This document shows positions 26,176 to 39,799 of a stretch of 64,000 nt of DNA, in pieces. Each line of letters begins with the position of its first letter. Position 1 is the stretch's first letter. A program made the translations under genes and the position numbers. This DNA comes from Streptomyces sp. NBC_01016. Its GTDB lineage: Bacteria; Actinomycetota; Actinomycetes; Streptomycetales; Streptomycetaceae. Below the pieces are notes generated by a model. That model worked only from the letters and a program-made list of their open reading frames with translations. It did no database searches and had not been told where the DNA came from. The stretch lies in contig NZ_JAPEOQ010000001.1 of assembly GCF_026341035.1 (NCBI RefSeq), positions 1,054,001 to 1,118,000 on the forward strand, written 5' to 3'.

Positions 26176-27669
26176 TCAGCCCTGCGCCCGCCGCACCTTC
26201 CGCACGGCGAGCACCCGCCACACCGCCAGCCACAGCACCAGCGCACTCCCGGTCCCGACCCCGGCCACCCCCACCAACGTCATCAGGTCGCCCCCCGGCG
26301 ACGTATCGGACGAAGCCACCGCACCACCGGAAGCCCCACCACGCCCACTCGCAGAACCAGAATCCGAACCAGAACCCGAGTCGGCACCAGAGCCCGGATC
26401 AGAACCCGAACCCGAGCCGGAGTCGGACTTGGAGCCAGACCCCGAGCCGGCCCCGAAGTCCCACGCCACCCCGCCTTCCCCCCGCTCGGCGGCAGCCAGA
26501 TCCGCGCTCGCCACCTGGAACTCCCCCGGATCCCGCACATAGTCGGGCGCCTGCTTCGCCGCCCCGTCGACGGCCACCCGCAACGTCATCCCGAGGCCCC
26601 CGGCCTGCTCCGCCATCGCCGGGTTGAGCGTGACCTTGAGCCAGTACCAGCCGGCGAGCCCCATCGCCGCCTCGTCGTCGCGCGACAACAGCCGATTCCC
26701 GTACGCCACGGGCGGCAGCGGGTCGAACGTGGCCGACGTCGTGCCACCCGAGTACGCGGCCCCCTTCGCCGCCACCGGCGCCCGCGCGGGGTTGTACAGC
26801 TCCATGTCGAGCGCCCCCGGCACCGCTTCCCGCCGGGTGCCGCCACCCGCCGAACCGTCCAATTCGGCCCCGAGGGAGAGCTGTTGCCCCCAGTCCACCG
26901 ACACCCGGTAGAAGTGGCTCTGCCCCGGCCCGATCCGGTCCTTCCACGCGCCGGACGCCAGCGCCCTCGCATCGTTGAACCCGGTTCCCCCGCTGCGCCG
27001 CGCGCCCGTCCCCGACGGCAGCGCCGCCGGCTCCGACGGCCAAGTCCGCGCACTCGCGCCGGGGGCGGCGGACACCAGCCCCGGCTCGGTGGCCACCCGC
27101 AGTTCGAGCCCCCAGTCCCGATCGCTCGACCCGGCCGCCGCCGTCCGCTCCACGGCCACGTAGTACGTCCCCGCCGACTGGCACCGGGGCCCTCCTGGAC
27201 GTACGGAACGCTCCACCGCCGCCGCGATCGGCCGCGGATAGGAGCCGGAGCGGAACGTCGCACGCTCCGCATCGCACTGATTTCCCTGGCCGTCCCGCAA
27301 CGACACCGCGATGCCGTCCGCGGGCGCCGCCTTCACACCCGAGCCGAGCGGCGGGACGGCCACGACCGAGGCGTACGCGGTGGCGGCCCCGTCCAGCTCG
27401 ACGCGGTAGTAGGAGGTGACGCCGTCCCCCGCCGCGAGCGAACTCCGGTAGGTCACACCCGTCTTGAGCTGCGCCGCCGTCACGCCGCTGGGCGCCCCGT
27501 CGACGGTCCGGGCGCCCTTGGCGAAGTCATACGGGTTGCCGTTCCCCGCTGCCGTCGCCGTCCCCGGCAGCGCCAGAACCAGGGCCGCGCACAGCCCCGC
27601 CCCGGCAGCGCCCCTCGCCGGGCCCCGGCCGCGCCGCCCCTTCCTCAGCCGCCTCAGGAGTCTCCCCAT
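26176..27669 (-). CDS. secreted, membrane-anchored surface protein, unknown function
   Basis: A 497-residue protein: an Arg-rich N-terminus and signal peptide (about 18-41, GAGLCAALVLALPGTATAAG), two PPC-like beta-sandwich segments (around 50-190 and 225-370, each with YYRVELDG/FYRVSVDWG-type strands), a Ser/Asp/Gly-rich stalk (about 405-440), a C-terminal helix (LMTLVGVAGVGTGSALVLWL) and a basic tail. This is a wall- or membrane-anchored exoprotein with no LPxTG-type signal that I can see. Two in-frame parts resemble each other, suggesting internal duplication. No named family recognised. Confidence 0.75.
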   Translation of the reverse strand: MGRLLRRLRKGRRGRGPARGAAGAGLCAALVLALPGTATAAGNGNPYDFAKGARTVDGAPSGVTAAQLKTGVTYRSSLAAGDGVTSYYRVELDGAATAYASVVAVPPLGSGVKAAPADGIAVSLRDGQGNQCDAERATFRSGSYPRPIAAAVERSVRPGGPRCQSAGTYYVAVERTAAAGSSDRDWGLELRVATEPGLVSAAPGASARTWPSEPAALPSGTGARRSGGTGFNDARALASGAWKDRIGPGQSHFYRVSVDWGQQLSLGAELDGSAGGGTRREAVPGALDMELYNPARAPVAAKGAAYSGGTTSATFDPLPPVAYGNRLLSRDDEAAMGLAGWYWLKVTLNPAMAEQAGGLGMTLRVAVDGAAKQAPDYVRDPGEFQVASADLAAAERGEGGVAWDFGAGSGSGSKSDSGSGSGSDPGSGADSGSGSDSGSASGRGGASGGAVASSDTSPGGDLMTLVGVAGVGTGSALVLWLAVWRVLAVRKVRRAQG

Positions 27670-27766
27670 GGACGGTCATCCTGCCGTTCCGCTCCGGGCG
27701 GTGTCCGGCGCCCGACGGTTTCCCGCCACGCAATCGCATACGTAAAGGCGCCCCGGACAGCACAAA

Positions 27767-27792
27767 GCCCCGGCCGCTGCTGCGACCGGGGC
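27767..27792 (-). terminator. terminator after DLW-39 gene
   Basis: GCCCCGGCCGC (27767-27777) pairs with GCGACCGGGGC (27782-27792) with one wobble; on the minus strand it is followed by TTTGTG. It lies 26 bp past the DLW-39 stop. Confidence 0.7.
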
Positions 27793-27817
27793 CCTATGAA
27801 GAGACTGTTGTCGATAC

Positions 27818-27946
27818 TCACGAACCCGTGGGCACGGAGTCAGTCGCCTCCGTCCACAGATCCTGCTCGGCGCGATCCGCCTGGATCTGGCGGTACACGA
27901 GGAGCCCGCCGATGGCGGCCAGTGCGACCAGGAGAAGCTTCTTCAC
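27818..27946 (-). CDS. DLW-39 family small membrane protein
   Basis: A 42-residue protein beginning MKKLLLVALAAIGGLLVYRQ with one N-terminal membrane helix and the conserved tail QADRAEQDLWTEATD that gives the family its name. Such proteins are annotated next to gyrA in many actinobacteria. The GTG start has GAGGTC upstream. Function is unknown. The promoter candidate and a palindrome lie just upstream (27990-28023). Confidence 0.88.
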   Translation of the reverse strand: MKKLLLVALAAIGGLLVYRQIQADRAEQDLWTEATDSVPTGS

Positions 27947-28001
27947 CGCGCGACCTCGTCTTTCCTTTGACGTAGGGGGACTTCTGGCGCCCGACTATAC
28001 A

Positions 28002-28023
28002 CACCGATCGATACCGATCGGTG
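28002..28023. promoter_or_regulatory. operator-like palindrome upstream of DLW-39 gene
   Basis: CACCGATCG-ATAC-CGATCGGTG: 9-bp perfect arms with a 4-bp spacer. On the minus strand TATAGT, a good -10, follows about 5 bp later, which would put the palindrome over the -35 region of the DLW-39 promoter. This suggests repressor control; the regulator is unknown. Confidence 0.55.
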
Positions 28024-28210
28024 ACCTGGATCCACCTCAACTCACCCCTTGAAGACCGCAGTAGAAACGGAGCAGAAACGGCCGTTTGCGCCCATCCGAG
28101 TGGTGTTCATCTGAATATCGACGCCCCGCGAGCGTCGGTCCCGCACTCCCGGGTCCCCATCCACATCATGAGGAAAGTACGCAAATCGCCCAACCTGAAA
28201 GCGAGGGGCC

Positions 28211-28546
28211 ATGACCAAGCAGAAGGTCATGACGCTGTGGACCGTCATCATCTCCACATTCATCGCGCTCTTCTCGGCGCTCGGACTCACCTCCCCGGCC
28301 ACCGCGGCCACTCCGGCTCAGCAGACGGAGAAGACCCAGCCCGCGGCGGCGATCAGCGCCCCCGCTCCTGCGGCGGCCCGCCCGTACTGGTCGCTCAAGC
28401 GGTCCCTGCCACCGACGATGAAGCAGCGCATCCGCGCCGAGGCCCACGGTTCCTCCCCGAGCGCCCGCCACCGCCCGCCGGCCGACACCGAGCAGCGCAA
28501 CGCCGACAGCCACCTGGCGGCCGAGACCCTGGCCTCGCAGCTGTAG
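28211..28546 (+). CDS. small secreted/anchored protein (DUF6344-like)
   Basis: A 111-residue protein with a short basic start (MTKQKVMTLW) and a signal-like hydrophobic segment ending ALGLTSPATAATP. A Pro/Ala/Gln-rich middle and a conserved-looking basic block (LPPTMKQRIRAEAHGSSPSA) follow. The block RALPPTMKQRIRAEAHG is what I associate with DUF6344 proteins of Streptomyces; this assignment is from memory. The ATG follows AAAGCGAGGGGCC. Function is unknown. Confidence 0.65.
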   Translation: MTKQKVMTLWTVIISTFIALFSALGLTSPATAATPAQQTEKTQPAAAISAPAPAAARPYWSLKRSLPPTMKQRIRAEAHGSSPSARHRPPADTEQRNADSHLAAETLASQL

Positions 28547-28962
28547 ACCGCACCACGCAGCAGACGAAGAAGCCGGAACAGCAGGACCGCAAGAACAGCA
28601 AAAGCAGCAGGACTGCACGACCGCACGACAGCAGGACAGCAGGACCGCACGACCGCAGCAAAGACGGAACAGCCGGGCGCACAACGCCCGGACAAGGCAA
28701 GACCGCACAACAGAGCCGTGCTGCACAGCCACGCTGCATAGCAACGCTGTAGAGACGCCCTGCAGAAAAACCCTGCAGAGACGCACAGCCGAGCAACACA
28801 GCAGAGCCAGACAGCCGGTACGCACAACAGCGCCACACAACAGCGCCGCACAACAACAGAAGAGCAAGACTGTCGAACGAGGCCCCAGCCATCCCCTACG
28901 GCTGCGCGGGCCCATCGGCATGTCCGCGGCACGTCCGCCCGCCCCGCACTGCACACGCAGAA
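28547..28962. other. non-coding, T-poor low-complexity stretch
   Basis: Between the small secreted protein and the tRNA-Ile terminator no gene is convincing. From about 28555 to 28890 the plus strand is almost free of T and made of loose CAGCA/GGAC/CGCACGAC repeats. The long minus-strand frames here are Cys/Leu/Val-rich by-products of that composition. Confidence 0.6.
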
Positions 28963-28990
28963 GACCCCCAAGCGTTTCCGCTTGAGGGTC
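28963..28990 (-). terminator. terminator downstream of tRNA-Ile
   Basis: GACCCCCAAGCG (28963-28974) pairs with CGCTTGAGGGTC (28979-28990) with one mismatch and a 4-nt loop, 10 bp past the tRNA-Ile 3' end. Confidence 0.7.
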
Positions 28991-28999
28991 CTCATGATG

Positions 29000-29073
29000 T
29001 GGGGCTAACAGGATTTGAACCTGTGGCCTCATCCTTATCAGGGATGCGCTCTAACCAACTGAGCTATAGCCCC
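29000..29073 (-). tRNA. tRNA-Ile (GAT)
   Basis: Minus strand: GGGGCTA pairs with TAGCCCC; D arm TAGCTCAGTTGGTTAGAGC; anticodon loop CTGATAA gives GAT; T arm AGGTTCAAATCCT; discriminator A; no encoded CCA. Length is 74 nt. It lies downstream of gyrA/DUF3566, as in other actinobacteria. Confidence 0.96.
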
Positions 29074-29204
29074 GCCGCGCTCTGCGGTGTGTGTCCCGCG
29101 CGCTGACTCCTGAAGATTAGCGCACTGGGGGGCCAGTCCCAAAATCGATAGTCCTGGCCCGCCCACCAGCGGGTCTTTCAGACCTCAGCAAGCCGCGGGA
29201 ACGG

Positions 29205-29903
29205 TCACTCGTCCTCGGCGAGCGTGAGCTCGATGCCACCGACGAAGCCCGCGGAGAGGTTGTAGATGAACGCGCCGAGCGTCGCCAGGGCGGTGGCCAG
29301 CACGACGTCGATGACGGCGATGACCGTCGTGAACATCAGGACGCGCGGCAGCGACAGGAACGACTGCAGGTCGAAGCCGTTGGACTCGTTCGAGCCCGTG
29401 GCCTCGGAGATCGTGCCGCCGACCGTGGAGAAGACCCCCATGGCGTCCATGACCATCCACAGCACGGCGGCCGCGATGATCGTGCAGATGCCGAGCGCGA
29501 TGGAGAGCAGGAAGCTGACCTTCATCACCGACCACGGGTCCGCCTTGGCGACCCGCAGACGGGCCTTGCGCGTACGCGGGGTGGTGCGCGCCCCCGTACG
29601 CGGCCTGCGGACCGCGTCCGGGGCGTTCTGGTACGCCTGCGGCGGGTGATACGGCTGGGCCGGCTGCTGCGGCCTCTCGCCCGGCAGGGCACCGCTGGCA
29701 TCGCTGCCACCGGCCGCGTACTGCTGGGTCTGCGGACCTCGGGTGTCCGTCACAGTTCCCCCCTGGGATCCATGAGACTCGTTCGAGTCGGTCGAGTCGG
29801 TTGAGCCTTTGACGTCATCGACGTCGTGAGCGGAGCCACGGCCGCTCTCAGTATCCGTACCGGTGGATGTCCCGGTAGAGCCTGCGCCCGTGGCTCCGCT
29901 CAC
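29205..29903 (-). CDS. DUF3566 membrane protein
   Basis: A 232-residue protein with a disordered Gly/Ser/Thr/Asp- and Gln/Pro-rich N-terminal half and a C-terminal DUF3566 domain (about 118-230) containing two membrane helices (VSFLLSIALGICTIIAAAVLW and VIAVIDVVLATALATLGAFI). The family always sits directly downstream of gyrA in actinobacteria; the mycobacterial homologue (CwsA-neighbour region) is linked with envelope shape, but its role is not proved. The GTG start is 18 bp after the gyrA stop, so it is in the gyrB-gyrA operon. Confidence 0.9.
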   Translation of the reverse strand: MSGATGAGSTGTSTGTDTESGRGSAHDVDDVKGSTDSTDSNESHGSQGGTVTDTRGPQTQQYAAGGSDASGALPGERPQQPAQPYHPPQAYQNAPDAVRRPRTGARTTPRTRKARLRVAKADPWSVMKVSFLLSIALGICTIIAAAVLWMVMDAMGVFSTVGGTISEATGSNESNGFDLQSFLSLPRVLMFTTVIAVIDVVLATALATLGAFIYNLSAGFVGGIELTLAEDE

Positions 29904-29921
29904 GATGACTCACTCCTCGCG

Positions 29922-32549
<2,628 letters not shown>

Positions 32550-32590
32550 TGCTGGTCAAGATCCTTTCTGTGCGGTCAGCTGAGACCGAC

Positions 32591-34723
<2,133 letters not shown>

Positions 34724-34938
34724 TCAGCGTTGCTCGGTGCGTCCCACAAGTGGGGCGGGATTGTCTCCCAGTGTACCGGTAGCTCGGACATAGATGGGGG
34801 TTTGGCGGTGCCTGAGTCCTCATGTGCCGCCCTCAACCGGACTCGCCCGACTCCCCCTATGCGGAGCGGGGCCCCGAGAGGCTCACAGCGGCACTCAGCG
34901 CTTCGAGGTGTGAACCACCAGCTACAGCGGCCGATAGC

Positions 34939-35499
34939 TCACCCGTAGGTGTCGCCGGGACCCTTGCTTCCGGGGGCCCGCAAGGGGCCGTAGCGGCGCG
35001 GGCCGCCGCCGGGATTCTTGATGTCGATGCGCCGCACGGCACCGTGCCCGAGATCCTCGTTCAACCGCCTGACCAGCTGCGGAGCCAGCATCCGCACCTG
35101 TGTCGCCCAGGCCGTCGAATCGCACTGCACCACCAGGACCCGCTCGTCCTCGTCGTACGTCTGCGGAACACAGTGCTTCGCGAGGTCCTCGCCGACGATC
35201 TGCGGCCAGCGCCCCATGACACCGCCGACCGCGGCCGGTGTCTCCCAGCCGCGCTCGGTGATCAGCCGGTTGATGGCGGGGCCGAGCCCCATCGGGTCCC
35301 GCCCGTCGGAGCGCGCACCGGACCTCAGCCCGCCGCCGCGCCGCGCCTGCTTCTTCTGCTGCGCGGAGTCACCACGCGCGCGTGCCGCCTCTTTCGCCGC
35401 ACGTAGAGCGACGCGGGCCAGGTCGACACCAGAAGGCTCGGGATCGCCTTTTGGTTCCCGCGGACCCTTCGCACCTTCGGGGGATTCGTCGGCGCTCAC
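34939..35499 (-). CDS. dciA: DciA-like DUF721 protein
   Basis: A 186-residue protein with a Lys/Arg-rich N-terminus and a DUF721 core ([20 protein letters not shown], then [20 protein letters not shown] and [17 protein letters not shown]). DciA is the ancestral loader of the replicative helicase DnaB and is essential in mycobacteria, where it is the gene between recF and gyrB, as here. The GTG overlaps the recF stop (GTGA), so it is coupled to recF. Confidence 0.9.
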   Translation of the reverse strand: MSADESPEGAKGPREPKGDPEPSGVDLARVALRAAKEAARARGDSAQQKKQARRGGGLRSGARSDGRDPMGLGPAINRLITERGWETPAAVGGVMGRWPQIVGEDLAKHCVPQTYDEDERVLVVQCDSTAWATQVRMLAPQLVRRLNEDLGHGAVRRIDIKNPGGGPRRYGPLRAPGSKGPGDTYG

Positions 35500-36620
35500 A
35501 GTCGCTCCACCGTTCCGTCCGACACCGCGTAGCGGGTACCCGCCAGCACGCCCGGCACGTCGTCGTCGACGGCGGCCGTGACGAGAACCTGCTCACCGGG
35601 CGCCACAAGCTCCGCCAGGCGCTCCCTGCGGCGCGCGTCCAGCTCGGCGAAGACGTCGTCGAGGACGAGCACCGGCTCGTTCCCCTCGGCCCGCAGCAGG
35701 TCGTACGAGGCCAGGCGCAGCGCCAGCGCGTACGACCAGGACTCGCCGTGGCTCGCGTAGCCCTTGGCGGGCAGCTGGCCGAGCTTGAGGACCAGTTCGT
35801 CGCGGTGCGGGCCGACCAGCGTGACGCCCCGCTCGATCTCCTGCTTGCGCGCCCCTTCGAGGGCGGCGAGAAGTTGCTCGTACAGCTCCTCGCGCGCGTG
35901 CCCGACGAGTTCGGGGGACGAGGGCTTGTACTCCAGGGCGATCGGCCCGCCGCCGGGCGCCAGCTGCTCGTACGCCTTGTCGGCCAGCGGCTGCAGCGTC
36001 GCGATCAGGTCGAGCCGCTGCGCGAGGAGTTCCGCGCCCGCGCGCGCGATGTGCTGGTCCCACACGTCGAGCGTGGACAGGTCCATGGAGCGCCCGCCGT
36101 GCCGCCGCGCGAGCGCCGCGGTCTTCAGGAGCGTGTTGCGCTGCTTCAGGACGCGGTCGTAATCGGAGCGCACGCCCGCCATCCGGGGCGAGCGCGCGGT
36201 GACCAGCTCGTCGAGGAAGCGCCGGCGCTCGCCGGGGTCGCCCTTCACCAGGGCCAGGTCCTCGGGCGCGAACAGCACCGTCCGTACGATCCCCAGCACG
36301 TCACGCGGCTTGACCTGCGAGGACCTGTTGATCCTGGCGCGGTTCGCCTTGCCAGGGTTCAGCTCCAGCTCGACGAGCTGCTGGCGCTCGCCCTGGCGTA
36401 CCTGAGCCCGGATCACGGCGCGCTCGGCGCCCATGCGCACCAGCGGAGCGTCCGAGGAGACCCGGTGACTGCCGAGCGTGGCGAGGTAGCCGACGGCCTC
36501 GACGATGTTCGTCTTGCCCTGCCCGTTCGGGCCCACGAACGCGGTGACGCCCGGGTCGAGAGGAACCTCGGCCCGGGTGTACGAGCGGAAGTCGGCCAGC
36601 GACAGATGCGTGACGTGCAT
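35496..36620 (-). CDS. recF: DNA replication/repair protein RecF
   Basis: A 374-residue SMC-like ATPase that directs RecA loading at gaps with RecOR. It has Walker [10 protein letters not shown] (30-38), the signature LLLDD-equivalent [20 protein letters not shown], and the N-terminal [15 protein letters not shown]. It sits in the classic dnaN-gnd-recF-dciA-gyrB order, where Streptomyces has gnd inserted between dnaN and recF. Confidence 0.96.
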   Translation of the reverse strand: MHVTHLSLADFRSYTRAEVPLDPGVTAFVGPNGQGKTNIVEAVGYLATLGSHRVSSDAPLVRMGAERAVIRAQVRQGERQQLVELELNPGKANRARINRSSQVKPRDVLGIVRTVLFAPEDLALVKGDPGERRRFLDELVTARSPRMAGVRSDYDRVLKQRNTLLKTAALARRHGGRSMDLSTLDVWDQHIARAGAELLAQRLDLIATLQPLADKAYEQLAPGGGPIALEYKPSSPELVGHAREELYEQLLAALEGARKQEIERGVTLVGPHRDELVLKLGQLPAKGYASHGESWSYALALRLASYDLLRAEGNEPVLVLDDVFAELDARRRERLAELVAPGEQVLVTAAVDDDVPGVLAGTRYAVSDGTVERL

Positions 36621-36675
36621 GGTCGTGGGCCGACCTCCCCCAGAGTTCTGAACAGCGGGTTTCTACAGGTGTGGA

Positions 36676-37551
36676 TTACTTCTTCTCGACGGCGTGGCCG
36701 CCGAACTGGTTGCGCAGCGCCGCGATCATCTTCATCTGCGGCGAGTCCTCCTGGCGGGAGGAGAAGCGGGCGAAGAGCGACGCGGTGATCGCCGGCAGCG
36801 GCACGGAGTTGTCGATGGCGGCTTCCACAGTCCAGCGGCCCTCGCCGGAGTCCTGTGCGTAACCGCGCAGCTTGTCCAGGTGCTGGTCGTCGTCGAGGGC
36901 GTTGACCGCGAGATCGAGCAGCCAGGAACGGATGACCGTGCCCTCCTGCCAGGAGCGGAAGACCTCGCGGACGTTGTCCACGGAGTCGACCTTCTCCAGG
37001 AGCTCCCAGCCCTCGGCGTAGGCCTGCATCATCGCGTACTCGATGCCGTTGTGAACCATCTTCGCGAAGTGGCCCGCGCCGACCTTGCCCGCGTGCACGG
37101 AGCCGAAGTCGCCCTCCGGCTTCAGGGCGTCGAAGACCGGCTGAACCTTCGCCACGTCGTCGGGGCCGCCGCCGTACATCAGCGCGTACCCGTTCTCCAG
37201 GCCCCAGACGCCGCCTGAGACGCCGCAGTCGACGAAGCCGATGCCCTTGGCCGCGAGCTCCTCGGCGTGCTTCTCGTCGTCCGTCCAGCGCGAATTGCCG
37301 CCGTCGACGACGACGTCGCCGGGCTCGAGCAGTTCGCCGAGCTCGTCGACCGTGGACTGGGTCGCGGCGCCGGCCGGGACCATCACCCACACCACGCGCG
37401 GGCCCTTGAGCTTGCCCACAAGCTCCTCGAGGCTGTGGACGTCCGCGAGGTCCGGGTTGCGGTCGTAGCCGAAGACGGTGTGGCCCGCGCGGCGGATGCG
37501 CTCGCGCATGTTGCCGCCCATCTTGCCGAGGCCGACGAGACCGAGCTCCAT
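36676..37551 (-). CDS. gnd: 6-phosphogluconate dehydrogenase, NAD-type short form
   Basis: A 291-residue decarboxylating 6-phosphogluconate dehydrogenase of the short class (YqeC/GntZ-like, about 300 residues, not the 470-residue form). Rossmann start MELGLVGLGKMGGNM; substrate motif DCGVSGGVWGLENGYALMYG; catalytic Lys/Asn in GAGHFAKMVHNGIEYAMMQA. It makes ribulose 5-phosphate and reduced cofactor. Its insertion between dnaN and recF is a conserved actinobacterial feature; it ends 55 bp before recF on the same strand. Confidence 0.95.
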   Translation of the reverse strand: MELGLVGLGKMGGNMRERIRRAGHTVFGYDRNPDLADVHSLEELVGKLKGPRVVWVMVPAGAATQSTVDELGELLEPGDVVVDGGNSRWTDDEKHAEELAAKGIGFVDCGVSGGVWGLENGYALMYGGGPDDVAKVQPVFDALKPEGDFGSVHAGKVGAGHFAKMVHNGIEYAMMQAYAEGWELLEKVDSVDNVREVFRSWQEGTVIRSWLLDLAVNALDDDQHLDKLRGYAQDSGEGRWTVEAAIDNSVPLPAITASLFARFSSRQEDSPQMKMIAALRNQFGGHAVEKK

Positions 37552-37666
37552 CAGTGGTTCCTTACGTTGCGACGAGGCGTGAGGTGATGCGGGGGCGGTA
37601 CGAGAGCACGCGCGCGTGGCGTCCCGTACCTGCGTCCGAGCCTAAACCCGGACGCTCCCGCACACC

Positions 37667-37675
37667 TGTGGACAA
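37667..37675 (-). promoter_or_regulatory. isolated perfect DnaA box upstream of gnd
   Basis: TGTGGACAA is the exact complement of the Streptomyces consensus TTGTCCACA. It lies in the 165-bp dnaN-gnd gap, more than 1.3 kb from the main oriC cluster, and could regulate gnd/recF or bind spare DnaA. Confidence 0.6.
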
Positions 37676-37716
37676 AGCCGCTCAGGCGAACCCGAGCGGC
37701 CTGCCCCTCAAGGTCC

Positions 37717-38847
37717 TCAGCCGGAGAGCCGCACCGGCATGATCAGGTACTTGTACGCGTCGTCCGCCTCGGCGTCCACGGCCGGCTTGCCGGAGAGCAG
37801 CGCGGGCTTGGTGGACGTCGTGAACGACAGCTGGGCGACCGGGGAGTCGATGGCACTCAGGCCGTCGAGCAGGAAGGTCGGGTTGAAGGCGATCGAGATG
37901 TCGTCGCCCTCCAGGTTGGCGTCGACCCTTTCCACAGCCTGTGCGTCGTCGCTGGAGCCGGCCTCCAGGATGAGCACGCCCTGCTCGAAGCTGAGCCGCA
38001 CCGGGGTGTTGCGCTCGGCGACGAGGGCCACACGCTTGACGGCCTCCACGAAGGGGGCGGTCTCGATGACGGCCACGGAGTTGAACTCCGTCGGGAACAG
38101 CGTGCGGTACTTCGGCAGGTCGCCCTCGAGAAGGCGGGTCGTGGTGCGGCGGCCCGCGCCCTCGAAGCCGATGAGGCCCTCGCCCGCACCGGAACCGGCG
38201 AGCGCCAGCGTGACCGTGTCACCGCTCGTGAGCGCCTTGGCGGTGTCCAGGAGCGTCTTGGCGGGCACCAGGGCGACCGCGGAGGCCTCCGGGTCCTCCG
38301 GCTTCCACAGGAACTCGCGGACGGCGAAGCGGTAGCGGTCCGTGGACGCCAGCGTCACCGTGTCGCCCTCGATCTCGATGCGCACACCGGTGAGGACGGG
38401 CAGCGTGTCGTCGCGGCCGGCCGCGATGGCCACCTGCGAAGCGGCAGCTGCGAAGACCTCACCCGGGACGGTGCCCGTGGCGGTCGGCATCTGCGGCAGC
38501 GCCGGGTACTCCTCCACAGGAAGCGTGTGGAGTGTGAATCGCGAGGAACCGCAGACAACGGTTGCTCGTACACCGTCTGTGGAGATCTCCACCGGACGGT
38601 TGGGCAGAGCGCGGCAGATGTCGGCGAGCAGGCGACCGGAGACGAGCACCGTGCCTTCCTCGTCGATCTCCGCGTCCACCGATACGCGTGCCGAAACCTC
38701 GTAGTCGAAGCTCGACAAGCTGAGTGCGCCCTCCTCGGCCTTCAGCAGAAGGCCCGCGAGGACGGGCGCAGGCGGTCGTGCCGGGAGGCTGCGCGCCGCC
38801 CAGGCCACCGCCTCCGCGAGTACGTCGCGTTCCACCCGGATCTTCAC
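37717..38847 (-). CDS. dnaN: DNA polymerase III sliding clamp beta
   Basis: The 376-residue beta clamp that tethers the replicative polymerase to DNA. Three homologous domains are visible; MKIRVERDVLAEAVAWAARS is the family start, and the C-terminus YLIMPVRLSG ends with the M-P-(V/I/M)-R-L consensus of the clamp. The GTG start has AGGAGG 8 nt upstream. The upstream frame to 38913 is rejected. It begins about 0.2 kb from the first oriC box. Confidence 0.97.
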   Translation of the reverse strand: MKIRVERDVLAEAVAWAARSLPARPPAPVLAGLLLKAEEGALSLSSFDYEVSARVSVDAEIDEEGTVLVSGRLLADICRALPNRPVEISTDGVRATVVCGSSRFTLHTLPVEEYPALPQMPTATGTVPGEVFAAAASQVAIAAGRDDTLPVLTGVRIEIEGDTVTLASTDRYRFAVREFLWKPEDPEASAVALVPAKTLLDTAKALTSGDTVTLALAGSGAGEGLIGFEGAGRRTTTRLLEGDLPKYRTLFPTEFNSVAVIETAPFVEAVKRVALVAERNTPVRLSFEQGVLILEAGSSDDAQAVERVDANLEGDDISIAFNPTFLLDGLSAIDSPVAQLSFTTSTKPALLSGKPAVDAEADDAYKYLIMPVRLSG

Positions 38848-39744
38848 CGTAAGCCGCCTCCTGCTGTTGCTGGCTGCTCTCGCCCTGCTTGGTCTTCGGT
38901 CTGCCGTCTGCATCGGCAGACGTGGTGTCGCTCAGCCCGCTGATGGGAAGAGCACCGGGGAACAGTCTGACGCACGGCACTGACAGTCGTTGCCTGCCTC
39001 GGTCAAGTCGCGCCGAACCGAGGTCGAGGTGCCGGGAGCGAGTTGTGCACAGCCCCGTCTTCGAAACGAATTCCCAGCTCTTACTAGTTGGACGTAGTAG
39101 TAGGGGCTGTGGAAACCGTGGATAACCTCTAAAGCGCAGGTCAGAGGCGGTTTTTTGTCCACCGGGCCTGTGGGCCGAGGCGGTGGACAACCGGCCTTCG
39201 CTGTGGACGGCGGAAAGTTCTGCACACTCGATGCACAGCCTTGGGCCACTTCTCCCCAGCGCTGTCCCCAGCTTTACCCCGGTTCTCCCCAGCCCAACCG
39301 ACCACCTTGGTGTGACGCCTTTCACTCGCGGAGGTGAGATGGCGCGTTGCGTTGCCGAACAGTGGACAGCCGTGTGGAGAAGCTCTTGATCGCTGTGCAC
39401 AACGGCCGCGAGCCTGTGGGTCGCCGGTGGACAACGTCATGCACAGCCTGTGGATAAAAAATCTCTCCACAGTCTGTGGAGATCACTTTTCCACGAATCC
39501 ACAGCCACCTGACCTGCCTTGATGCCCTGTCACTCGGGGGCGCTGTGGACACAGTCTGGACAACTTTCCGGTCCCCAGGGTGTGGACCGCAAAAACCCGG
39601 CAGATCTGTGGAGAACACCCGTAACGCGGCTGCGAATCGAACACCGGGCGAGCGCGCGGTGTCCTTGAACCGGTGGCTGACACGACCCCGGACACGTCCG
39701 CGGGCCGTCCGCAGGCACGAGAAGGGCGCTCCGGAGGCACGAAA
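38848..39744. other. oriC: oriC, chromosomal origin
   Basis: A non-coding dnaN-dnaA spacer packed with DnaA boxes in both orientations. Boxes seen: 39043, 39117, 39155, 39182, 39202, 39361, 39394, 39426, 39449, 39544, 39555, 39581, 39607, plus weaker TCCACA cores at 39466, 39488, 39496 and 39476. Best are TGTGGATAA (39449) and TTGTCCACC/GGTGGACAA pairs; most deviate by one base from TTGTCCACA, as is typical in Streptomyces oriC. A quieter segment (39215-39360) divides the array into two blocks. AT-richer tracts occur at 39077-39100 and 39455-39465. Replication starts here bidirectionally on the linear chromosome. Confidence 0.95.
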
Positions 39745-39777
39745 AGGGCGCTCCGGGAGTCGTTCCCGAAGCGCCCT
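39745..39777 (-). terminator. dnaA terminator
   Basis: AGGGCGCTCCGGGA (39745-39758) pairs with TCCCGAAGCGCCCT (39764-39777) with one wobble, 22 bp past the dnaA stop. A partial copy of the left arm (AGGGCGCTCCGGAGGCACGA) occurs just before it at 39723. Confidence 0.75.
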
Positions 39778-39799
39778 GCGGTTCGTAACCGGTCCGCTG

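Noticed and set aside
28166..29032. 288-codon Cys/Leu/Val-rich minus-strand frame
   Set aside because: Produced by the T-poor repeat on the plus strand; it also runs through the tRNA-Ile gene.
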